From Cordia subcordata (lineage: Eukaryota; Streptophyta; Magnoliopsida; Boraginales; Cordiaceae): a stretch of 64,000 bases of DNA. Where the stretch lies: contig JAPTOF010000017.1 in assembly GCA_028554755.1 (NCBI GenBank), forward strand, positions 5,146,001 to 5,210,000. The letters run 5' to 3'. Both the position numbers and the translations under genes were made by a program. Positions 44,175 through 53,183 of this stretch are shown here, piece by piece. Numbering within the stretch: the stretch's first letter is position 1; each line of letters begins with the position of its first letter. A model generated the notes under the pieces. The model saw only the letters and a list, made by a program, of their open reading frames with translations. It did no database searches and was not told the DNA's origin.

Positions 44175-45086
44175 CCTCTTCTCTTCATCCTTATTTTATC
44201 TTTAAACTTCGCTTTGCTCAAGCCCTGCCTTTGGCCGGTAGTTTGAGCATGTGTTTCTATCTTTTATTATGTTCTTTGCTATTCCTATTGTATTTTATTG
44301 GATTTATTGTCTTTCGTTACTTTTCTTTTTGCTCCAGTTATAATTTGTGGGTCTTGTTATTCCTAGTTCTAGAACAAGGACCCTTATTTTTAATTTCTTG
44401 TTGTTCTCTTTGGGATTTTGCTACGGTTTAATTTCAGTTTCTTGATTTGAGGTCTCATGGTCTCTGTTACACATTTGGCCGTTATTCTCTTCTCCTGGTT
44501 GCATTTCCATCATGGTTGATGATTTTTTTTGTTGACAATTTGTTATGTTTAAGGCGTTGGAGGTCAGGTTAAAAGATTCTTTTTTCAAGTATTCAGAATT
44601 TGAGATGGTGAGTTTGTTTCTTACCTGTTGCTATTTGTGTTTTCTACATTGCCATTTTTATGGTGTATTGAACGTGTACCATGTAATGTAATGATGATAT
44701 GTAGGCTTTTTTTATCTAAATGCCAAAGTTGGTAGTGGTTGATTGTTCTTTATTATTCTCAATCAAGTTTCAGGGTCTCTAATGTTTTGAATTTGTACTT
44801 ATTGAATCAATTTTGGCTATTTCTTTTATGTACGTCTAAATGTTGTTAATAAAAAGTGTTTATTTTAGACCAAAAAAAAGATTTAATTTATTTACAAATT
44901 TTCAACAATAATTATAATTTTTATTTTTTTTGTAAAATTAAATAACTTTAAAAAGAAACATCATGGATAAAGTAATAGGCACATTTCATCATTTAATGAG
45001 CATTTCTAAAAAAGCAAACTAGATTTTTATATATATATATATATATTCATATAAGGAATGAATTCAAAGTCTTTCTAAAAGATAAG
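43981..45086. other. WIP4 upstream spacer
   Basis: Shared with WIP3 (GTTCTTTGCTATTCCTATTG near 44270). A (TA)n run at 44137-44171 and another at 45030-45047. No gene. Confidence 0.55.
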
Positions 45087-45484
45087 GAGTAAATTGCATA
45101 TTGCTCTCTGTACTCTTACCTGTGTACAATCATACTTTTCTGTAATATTAAAACTAGTTAATTATCTTCTTGTACTCTGACCTATGTATACTTTACCCCC
45201 TGTAGTATTAAAATTAGCTAATTACCTTCTGAAGTTTTTAAAAGTCTGCAAAATACCCCCATGCCGTCATATATTTCAAGAAATGTTTTGCACACTCTTA
45301 AAAACTTTAGAAGAGTATTTTGCACACATTTGAGAACTTTAGGAGAGTAATTAGCTAGTTTTGATACTATAGGGAGTATAATGCACATAAGTCAGAGTAC
45401 AGGAGAATAATTAGCTAATTTTGATACTGCAAGGGGTATAGTATACATAGGTCAGAGTATAAGAAAATAATATATAATTTACTC
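45087..45484. mobile_element. Foldback MITE inserted in copy Q
   Basis: Starts GAGTAAATT and ends AATTTACTC; the two halves are reverse complements over most of their length (GTACTCTTACCTGTGTACA versus ACATAGGTCAGAGTATAAG). Each arm has an internal direct duplication of an AGCTAATTA..TTTTGATACT module. Copy P has the uninterrupted site (TCTTTCTAAAAGAAAAAAGA near 40360), so it inserted after the segmental duplication. Confidence 0.82.
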
Positions 45485-46414
45485 AAATAAAAAAGAACTA
45501 TAAGATAATAACATGTGATATTAATAAAAAAAAATTATAAATACTATTTTTAACGTCGCTGTTTTATGTTGCAAGTGGTAAAAAAGTATCCTTTTGCTCC
45601 AGCAAAATGCCAACAAGGAACGAGTTCTTGGGATGGTTGCAGCTATTTTTATTATCCTTCCCAATTTCCAACACAATGAGATAAATGGTTGACCCCAAAA
45701 AAAAAAAAATCGTGAAATTATGAGATAAATGATTGAACCCCGCAAAAAAGGAAAAAAAAAATCATGAAATCATGAGATAAATGGGGCACCGGAAAATCTT
45801 GCACCCGCCCGTTTGGCGTGGATCTTACCTGTTTAACGGTTATTTAGGGTGGACTTTCCTTGTGAACGAGGGTATTCCCTTTCTTTATTTAAATAATAAA
45901 TTAAAATTGTTGACATTTATAATAGGATAAAATGCATTTATTCTCGTATATTTTGTGAAAATTTTATAAAATTTCTTGTGTTTTAAAAATCATTTATACT
46001 TACTTAAGTTATAAAGAATGTTACATAAAATCTATAACTGTTAGCGTGATTGTATAATATTCTTTATAACATAAGAAATATGAGACTATGAACAATACTT
46101 TTTACAGCATAAAAGAGATATTAGTGAATTTTAAAATTACAAAAAATATTATGTAATTTTAACAAAATATAAAAAATAAAATATATTTTACTCTCTGTAA
46201 GATTAATGAACTTGATGCTAGACGTCAAAGTTTAATTTTCTTTGTTGAATAAGTCAAAGTATAATTTTCTTTGTTGAATAACACATGCTTTAAAGAATTT
46301 GGCTATTAAACAAAGTAATTACAACAAATCAGCTCTTTGACCGTACTACAAATCTAAAATCTTCTACTTCTTGCTCCAAAGCTTAGCCCTCAACATTTTC
46401 CCTCTAATTAAGAT
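45485..46414. other. Distal WIP4 spacer
   Basis: 45571-45625 holds the second conserved array block (GCAAGTGGTAAAAAAG, TTTTGCTCC, AAATGCCAACAAGGAACGAG). 46320-46410 is the GCTTAGCCCT flank also seen at about 31100 and 49800. No gene. Confidence 0.6.
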
Positions 46415-47003
46415 CATAAAATTAGGGGGGGGGGGGGGTTAAATCATCGGGAATTCGAATTACCAACCCAATATTTCACTGATAGGTATAAACCAAGGAA
46501 TTGGGAAAAAATATTGGAAAAAAATTTCAGAGAAATAAGTTGGGGAATGGAAGAGATTTTTATTTTCAGAAAAATCCAAAATCTGAATTTTTTTATTTTT
46601 TAAATTTACATATATATATAATATCTTTTTTAATTCCAAGTATGTTTTTACTCTTGAAGAATTGAAGATGATGGATGTTGTTGATAGTGTTAGGGAGTTG
46701 GAAGGTGCTGAAAAGAAGGGTTCAAATAAGCAATTATTTATCAGTAGGGGTGTGCACTGTTAGGACACAACTGATAGGATGATTAAAGGTTTTAAGTCAC
46801 TTTTTGGTGGTAAATCAAAAGAGGATTTTGATTCTAATATTGCAATTCAATCTCCAATTAGTTTCCCTATTCATCATTTCTCCAAATTGTGTTCCCCAAT
46901 AGTGAAGTGGGCCAGGAAACAAAACAAGGCCTCTTTTCCAAAAATTACTTGGGGAAAAAGAAGCCGACTGGGGGCAAAGATTCCCCAGTGAACACCACTA
47001 TAT
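46415..47003. mobile_element. Insertion of about 590 bp in the WIP4-WIP5 spacer
   Basis: The related flanks at about 31146 and 49840 read CCTCTAATTGAT.CAA without interruption. Here TAAGAT occurs at both edges (46409-46414 and 47003-47008), with 7 of 9 bases matching over nine positions. The insert contains a G-run (46425-46438) and one open frame. Possibly a degraded DNA transposon fragment. Confidence 0.5.
46779..46991 (+). other. Unrecognised 70-codon open frame in the insertion
   Basis: Starts MIKGFKSLFGGKSKEDFDSN and is rich in Lys/Ser/Phe, with no domain I recognise. Its composition is less AT-biased than the surroundings and preceding codons (GAAGATGATGGATG..) look faintly coding, so it could be an exon fragment carried by the insertion. 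No neighbour suggests a function. Confidence 0.25.
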
Positions 47004-47162
47004 AAGATGATCCAATTTTTCTTCACTCATACCAATTTTACCATGCGCGAACACAAATTATTCGTTAATCACAATTAGGATGTACATAGGTTGGTAATCA
47101 AGCGTAAATGGAGATTAATCTCACTTTCTTTCATTAAGGACTTGAGATCAACCTTTCTTTCG

Positions 47163-47366
47163 TTAAAGACTTGTTTAAATTAACTTTTCTTAAAAGTAAT
47201 TTTTTCAACAACTTTTCAAAAAAATACTTTTGTAAGAAAGCTAAAAATTTTGATTTTAAAAAATAAAGTATTTACATTTATTTTAGAGTTTCAATTTTTT
47301 TAACCAAACCAAATATTTAATGAAAAGAAATTTTTTTCTAAAAAGAACCGATCCAAACACGCCCTG
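47163..47366. mobile_element. TTTGGATT-family MITE in the WIP5 3' spacer
   Basis: Left end AAGACTTGTTTAAATTAACT, right end AACCGATCCAAACACGCCCT; inverted, AT-rich centre. Confidence 0.6.
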
Positions 47367-47744
47367 AAATTTTCCCCCGAACGCAAATAGAGTGCCAAGC
47401 GTCCTATAAAATTACGGATGGCTTCAATCGCTGAGCAAAGCGCTTATAAAGGAAGGGGCAGATTTTGCTGTCATGTAGACTTTTCACTTGCAGCATAAAA
47501 ATATTTATCTCATGTGTACACGACAAAGGATCAAGCATAGCAAAATGAAAAGGAACAATATTAAAGGTTGATGGAACACCATTACAATACATATATATTG
47601 AGACAAAAAAAATTCTTTGCTTCAGAATCCTACTTACAAGTTACAACTACCAGCTCAAAAATTAAGAGCCCTCTATATACACGCAATCTATTTTTTCTTT
47701 TTCCTTTTTTATCTTATACTGTGTTCTGAAGGCCACTATTGGGT
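47367..47744. other. WIP5 3' flank
   Basis: GGATGGCTTCAATCGCTGAG, AAAGCGCTTATAAAGGAAGG, GTAGACTTTTCACTTGCAG and AAGTTACAACTACCAGCTC are shared with the WIP6 3' flank and in part with the ghost unit and WIP7. No gene. Confidence 0.65.
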
Positions 47745-48014
47745 TCAATTTGGACCCCAGCAGCTCAAGTACATGACTTTCCTCAGAGACTCCTCAGATT
47801 GCTTCAGCTTTTCTTCTTTCACTTTGCTGCTTGAAACCATCGCAGATGATTGGTCAGAGAGCTTCTTGGCCTGAGCTACGGACCTGAGATTGTTCTTGGC
47901 GTGTTGGTGAAGTGATCTGATGGTGTAATTCCACCTGCAGAATCCCTGATCTTTAAGCGCCTCCACGGCTGCCATAGATGCTGCCACAATCCATGCCCTG
48001 CTAGATGAACTCAT
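47745..48014 (-). CDS. WIP5: wound-induced polypeptide family protein
   Basis: 89 codons from the conserved ATG at 48012-48014; an upstream in-frame ATG would add nine residues not shared by the family, so I use the inner start. Sequence: MSSSSRAWIVAASMAAVEAL, KDQGFCRWNYTIRSLHQHAK, middle SVAQAKKLSDQSSAMVSSSK, C-terminus SLRKVMYLSCWGPN. Family core intact. The SVAQAKKLS middle and ASMAAVEAL are shared with WIP6, its nearest relative. Expected to be a wound/low-oxygen-inducible small protein; biochemical role unknown. Confidence 0.94.
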   Translation of the reverse strand: MSSSSRAWIVAASMAAVEALKDQGFCRWNYTIRSLHQHAKNNLRSVAQAKKLSDQSSAMVSSSKVKEEKLKQSEESLRKVMYLSCWGPN

Positions 48015-48129
48015 TTCTTTTAGGATCAAAATTCTTATCAAATATTGCGAAAATTCTTGGTGATGAAGTTTTTGAGAAGATATAAGTAAAGTGTTTTTGT
48101 TTTTTTTTGTTGAAGTTACTTCAGTGGAA

Positions 48130-48249
48130 AGGTTATATATATATATATATACAAGAAGGATGACAGAAAGTGGTGACTACAAAACAGGGGGCTATTGCGT
48201 TTTTTCCAGTGGTTTCGGAGCATGGTTTGCCAATTTTGGTGGGCGGTTG
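48130..48249 (-). promoter_or_regulatory. WIP5 promoter: TATA-like run and conserved AAACCA-type block
   Basis: (TA)n at about 48134-48152. Block 48207-48248 reads AAACCATGCTCC and AAACCACTGG on the minus strand, preceded by CCACCAAAATTGGC, about 193 bp from the ATG. Confidence 0.6.
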
Positions 48250-48411
48250 TGGATTAATATATTTTTGTGATAATGGATGGTGCGGCTGTACGTTTAATTT
48301 GGACGTGTTTTTTGCGTTATATTATTTTGGCATTTCCTTATTTGAGTTATCTTATACGTAGATAATTTAATATTTTTAAACGAATATCGATGAATTTGGG
48401 TGATTTATTTA

Positions 48412-49144
48412 GTGCGTGTTTGATAGTAATTTTTTAAGTAGCATTTAGTATTTTAACTGATCAAAATATTATTTTGTTAAATTATTATTTTTCGTTAAAC
48501 TAGCGTTTCAAATAACTTTTTAGATAGCTTTTAGCGTTTCAACTATCGTTTCTTAAAAGCTAAAAAATTTATCGTTTTAGGTAGCTTTTAGCTTTTCATT
48601 TTTTTTACAGTTCTACCCTTTATTTTTTGATTTTTCTATTTTTTTTCCAATCTCTCTCTATATTTTTATCTTTTCATTTACAAATATAAATAAGAAATGA
48701 TATAAAAATGAATTTCAATTTCTATATAATCAACAATACTAAAAGTATAAATTTTATTAGTACATTTTTTTGACAAAATAATTTTGAATCTATTAAATTT
48801 AATTTTTATAATATTGATATAAATGTTTTATCAAAAAATTAGTTATACTTTAATATCAAAATATGATTATGAAAATAAGTATCTAATTGTAAAATATATT
48901 ATCTTATTCCTATAACAGTAATAGTAATTACAATTATCATAATAACAATAATAATAATAAAATGATATTAATGTCCTTTTACGTCATTTAACATTCATCA
49001 GCTAATCTAACAGCTAATTTTGCCGAACACATTTTGTTCAATCAACTAGTTAAACAGCTATCCGCTAACAACTAAAATACAATAACTATCAGCTACCCAA
49101 ACAGCTATCAGTTACTCCAACAGCTAAATTTGCCGAACAAGCCC
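48412..49144 (+). mobile_element. hAT-like MITE, copy B (most complete)
   Basis: Starts GTGCGTGTTTGATAG and ends CGAACAAGCCC, whose reverse complement GGGCTTGTTCG matches the start imperfectly. Subterminal AGCTTTTAGCGTTTC and AACAGCTATCAGTTACTCC repeats and a central (ATA)n region. Copies A (inverted) and C are full or partial relatives. No reading frame; 8-bp duplication not found. Confidence 0.75.
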
Positions 49145-51185
49145 TTAGAGTTTGTATAAGCACAATTTAATATTTTTAAATAGATGGGGTGAGTTTTACT
49201 TAGGCTTTAATACCATATTAATGTCTTGCAAGTGGTAATTAATAAGTAATCCGTTTGCTCCAACAAAATGCCAACAGGGAATGAGTGCAAATTATACCAT
49301 ACACTCATATTATGGTACACAAAAATGAGCTTGATGTACCTCCTAAGAGATCTCATAATTTGACCGTCGGATTAACATGAAATTTAATGAGTTCATTCTC
49401 CTCACATCGACGAACACAACACCAGAATCTGATTGTTGATTAGACACCGGTAACACCTTCAACTGCAAGCTCCGAAATTATTCACAAATTGTGAACATAT
49501 CTTGAATAGTCATAAATAGGTAATTTATTTTTATAAACATACGATATAAAGCTTTTGAACATATAATATAAGAGTAATAGATAAGTACATTATGAACAAT
49601 TATAATTTTTTGAATATAAAATGTTAAAATTCTAAACATATAACTTACAATTTATAAATAATTAAAGTTGTGAACATATAGTATAAAAATTATGAACAAA
49701 TACTTCCTATTATTTTAATATACATAGCTTAAGGTGTATGGTATTCTTATGAGAATAAGGTCTTGAGATGATAGCTTGTACTGTAAATCCTCTACTTGTT
49801 GCCACAAAGCCTAGCCCTAATTAAACATTTTCCTCTAATTGATTCAATTTTTCTTCACTCCTACAAATTTTGCGGTTCATATTGAGCACAAATTATTCGC
49901 TAATCACAATTGTAAAGGTCGAAAATGTAAATAAATTTACTTGTAAGTGCAACTCTATGTAGATATTTAAGGAAGTGTAAATGGATTAGCAAAAGTTTGC
50001 TTGAACTGAAATACTTAAATGATCCCAATATTATTCAATTTCTAAATATCAACGATGTCATTTTTTCAAAAATAAAAAAAGCTTTTTTTAAAAAAGAAGC
50101 TAATCAAAACAGGCCCTTAGTGTGCCAATCTCGTGACAAATTTAAATTGTTTAGACCATTAGCTAGCTCTAACAACTTTTCTATTTTCTCTTAAATGTAA
50201 CAAGTCAATTTCATTTCCTCTGTAATTAGGGATACCTTATATTAATTTTATTCAAACAGTCTCCTTATTTTTTATTTTTCAATGATTTCTTATCTTAAAT
50301 TTAAAAGAAATCTTAAATTTAATACTAAGAATTTTAATTATTAATATTAACTTTAGTTTTACAGTTATTTTTTCAAATTTATTTTATTTCCATCAATCGT
50401 TTTTTTGTCCAAAAAAAAAAAAAAAAAGGATACGCTGCTCCGCAAGAAGAAAAAAGAAGATATAGTTACGAGAGAAAGGGAGAGAGACAGCCTGTCTGGG
50501 AGTGCATATTTTGAGACATTTTTTATTATAATTGTTTAAAGACAGCAAAATAAACACTCACAAACAGCGAACCAAGAAGTCTGATGCAGCCTCCCTATTG
50601 GGAAAAGGGAAAAGTCTCGTTAAGATTTGTACTCTGCTTTTTAGAAATCAATACCCTTATAAAAGCTATGATCTATCTTACATTCAAATTGAAGTTTGTT
50701 CTCTTTTATACATAAAAATTTTTCCCTCTACCCCATCACTTTCCTGATCTTAAAAGAAACTGGAAGTAATATAGTCTTTCTTCATCCTTTCATTTGTAAA
50801 ATTTTCCTTCATTAAAAATCTCCCTTGAATACAAACAGAGTGCTAAGCGTGCTGTAAAATTATGGCTTCAATTGCTGAACAAAGCGCTTATAGAGAGGAA
50901 GGCGCAGATTTTACTGTCATGTAGACTTTTCACTTGCAGTAGTATAAAAATGGGTAAATTAAAATTATCTCAACATAGCACAAAATAGGAATAATACTAA
51001 AAGTTGATAAACACAATTAGCATATATACCAAAATTTCTTTGAATCAGAATCCTACTTTACAAGTTACAACTACCACCTCAAATTAAGCGTCCTTTAAAT
51101 ATATATACACATTATATGCAATCTTCTTTTTTGTTTTTTTTTTAATATCAATTTTGTGCTCTGAAAGCCACTGTGAGGTTCAATA
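49145..51185. other. WIP5-WIP6 spacer
   Basis: 49227-49286 is the second conserved array block (GCAAGTGGTAATTAATAAG, CCGTTTGCTCCAACAAAATG). 49790-49930 is the CCTAGCCCTAATTAAAC flank. 50060-50115 has an end of the TTTGGATT MITE family (GCTAATCAAAACAGGCCCTT). 50858-50945 and 51040-51085 are the WIP6 3' flank (ATGGCTTCAATTGCTGAAC; AAGTTACAACTACCACCTC). Frames at 49997-50194 and 50532-50747 are not supported. Confidence 0.6.
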
Positions 51186-51455
51186 TTAATTTGGACCCCA
51201 ACAGCTCAAGTACATGACTTTTCTCAGAGACTCCTCAGATTGCTTCAGCTTTTCTTCTTTCATTTTGCTGCCTGAAACCATCGCAGATGATTGCTCAGAG
51301 AGCTTCTTGGCCTGAGCGACGGACCGGAGATTGTTCTTGGCATGTTGGTGAAGTGATCTGGTGGTCTGATTCCACCTGCAGAATCCCTGATATTTAAGCG
51401 CCCCCACGGCTGCCATAGATGCTGCCAAAATCCATGCCCTGCTAGATGAACTCAT
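51186..51455 (-). CDS. WIP6: wound-induced polypeptide family protein with unusual core substitutions
   Basis: 89 codons from the conserved ATG at 51453-51455 (an upstream ATG adding nine residues is ignored). MSSSSRAWILAASMAAVGAL, then KYQGFCRWNQTTRSLHQHAK, middle SVAQAKKLSEQSSAMVSGSK and SLRKVMYLSCWGPN. Compared with all other copies it has changes in the otherwise invariant core: VEALKD has become VGALKY and WNYT has become WNQT. The frame is open, so either selection is relaxed or the protein has diverged in role. Nearest relative is WIP5. Copia-5 begins only about 740 bp upstream. Confidence 0.9.
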   Translation of the reverse strand: MSSSSRAWILAASMAAVGALKYQGFCRWNQTTRSLHQHAKNNLRSVAQAKKLSEQSSAMVSGSKMKEEKLKQSEESLRKVMYLSCWGPN

Positions 51456-51569
51456 TTCTTTTATGATCAAAAGTCTTATCAAATATTACAAAATAAATTC
51501 TTGGTGATGAAGATTGTTGACAAGAGATATATAACTTGCTTTTTTAGTTTTTGTTGAAGTTATCCGAGC

Positions 51570-51686
51570 GGAAAAGGATATATATATATATATATATACA
51601 CGCGCGGGGGACTAATAATAAAACCAGAGGCTGCTGCGTTTTTCCGGTGGGTTTGGAGGATGGTTCGCGAATTTTCGGTGGGCGGT
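51570..51686 (-). promoter_or_regulatory. WIP6 promoter: TATA-like run and altered conserved block
   Basis: (TA)n at about 51578-51598 followed by CACGCGCGGGGG. Block 51644-51684 on the minus strand reads GAACCATCCTCC and AAACCCACCGG, so both AAACCA cores carry a change or insertion relative to the other copies. About 189 bp from the ATG. Confidence 0.5.
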
Positions 51687-52191
51687 TGTGTGATTAGACA
51701 TTTTCTTAAAACCACGTGTTGCAATTGGTTTTGACATGAAGAATTAAATAATCCGTTTGCTCCAACAAAATGCCAACAGGGAATGACATCTCGCGATGAT
51801 AATTGGCACCGCCAGCGGTTTGGGTTGAGTTTTTTGAAAATCGTTTTCTTTAACAATTTTTGAAAAATAAATTTTTTAAAAAATTAAAGATTCTAACTTT
51901 TAAAAATATTAAACTTTCTTTAAAGTTCTAATTTTTTACAATTAAATCAAATAATTATTACAAAAATATTATAATTTTTTTAGAAAATATTTTTTCCAAA
52001 CAGGTCCATACTTGTTTGCTGCTAGGGTTCTTGTTACTGATTACATTATAATTAAAAATGACGTAGTTTATTGCTCTTAATATAATTTTCTCTTGGAGTG
52101 TGTGGTCTAGTTGTAATGAACTGATGATATAAAAATAATTACAGTTAAAATTAGAGCGATCACCCGTGCAATGCATGAATTTTAATATTAA
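51687..52191. other. WIP6 upstream spacer to Copia-5
   Basis: 51741-51787 holds the second conserved array block (ATCCGTTTGCTCCAACAAAA). 51826-52012 is a TTTGGATT-type MITE (GGTTTGGGTTGAGTTTTTTG versus TTTTCCAAACAGGTCC). No gene; the minus-strand frames here are not supported. Confidence 0.6.
51826..52012. mobile_element. TTTGGATT-family MITE
   Basis: Inverted ends GTTTGGGTTGAGTTTTTT and TTTTTTCCAAACAGGTCC around AT-rich sequence. Confidence 0.5.
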
Positions 52192-52503
52192 TGTTGAATG
52201 TGGCCCGTATTCTTGGGCAACAAGAATAGCAGATTTCCTTGTTAGCATATTATCTTATTCGCTTGTTACCTTTTGTAGCACATAATTAATTAGTTGCTTT
52301 TTCTACTTAATAAGTTTAGGAAACCTTTGCACTATAAATATGTGACAATACTCATTATGTTATGTGTGAGAGAGAAACCAAAGTGAGAGCCTTGTAGCAT
52401 TCGTGATCAATATTAGAATTATTCTCTGCTGCCTGTGGACGTAGGCTTTAAAGCCAAACTACGTAATTCTTGTGTCTATTATTTCTTCTCGTATTGTTCG
52501 TGG
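52192..52503 (+). repeat. Copia-5 5' LTR, 3' end deleted
   Basis: Starts TGTTGAATGTGGCCCG and is recognisable to about 52503, where TATTGTTCGTG joins GTTCGTGTTTGGATTTGAAG. In Copia-4 these two points are about 220 bp apart and both carry TTCGTGTTTG. Confidence 0.88.
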
Positions 52504-52857
52504 TTCGTGTTTGGATTTGAAGAACAAGCGAAGAAGATAGAGTTCGCGTGCTCTTGAAGTTAGTTTTGGGTATTTAGGTATTTTTTTGGAAATTGGTTCA
52601 AGTTTGTAAAGCAGGTTTAGGATTTGTAGGCTTTGGGTCTTTGGGTTTATTTGGATCGGGCCTGGATAGTTGCCTTGTCCAATTTTGGCCAGGTCTTGGG
52701 TCTTGGGTTAATTAATTTTTTGTTGGGCTTGGGTTCTAGGCCAGAAAAATAATAAATTTTTTTTTTGGGTTTGGACTTAGTTTAGGACAAAAGAATAAAA
52801 AAGAAATTTTTATTTGGGCTTAGATTTAGTCCTGAAAAAAAAAAAAAAAAGAGACCA

Positions 52858-53088
52858 ATTGACCTGTTTGACCGCGTTGACCAGGGTTTGACCGGAGTTG
52901 ACTTTGACCGTTGACCATTAATCGAGGGTTGACCACATTTGACTAGAGCCTTACCCCACGTTTTTCGACGTGCTGAGTCCGTTTTTGGGCTCTGTTTTTT
53001 CATATTCTGCTCCGAAGTACGAGTTTAGGGACGGTATTAACTTTGACCAACAGGTTTGACTTTGACCGGTGTTGACCAAAGTTGACCA
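52858..53088 (+). promoter_or_regulatory. TTGAC[C/T] motif array in the Copia-5 leader
   Basis: About fourteen TTGACC/TTGACT motifs in one orientation over 230 bp, homologous to the Copia-4 array. Two motifs present there are mutated here (TTAATC, TTAACT). Lies 1.4-1.6 kb upstream of the WIP6 ATG. W-box (WRKY) function is inferred from the core motif. Confidence 0.55.
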
Positions 53089-53183
53089 GGGGTGTTCCTA
53101 AGGTTTCTCGACGTGCTGAATCCATTTTTTGAGGTCTGTTGAGCCAAATTCTATCCTGAAGTGCGAATTTTGAGCAAACGAAG

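Larger units (their letters stand above)
42241..46075. repeat. Segmental duplication, copy Q (contains WIP4)
   Basis: Same-orientation partner of 37857-41660. Q-specific insertions are 42446-43324 and 45087-45484. Lacks the P-specific segments 38917-39456 and 40561-41240. Confidence 0.85.

Noticed and set aside
48015..48041. Nine-residue upstream start for WIP5 (and likewise WIP6, 51456-51482)
   Set aside because: Not shared with the other copies; the inner Met matches the family start.
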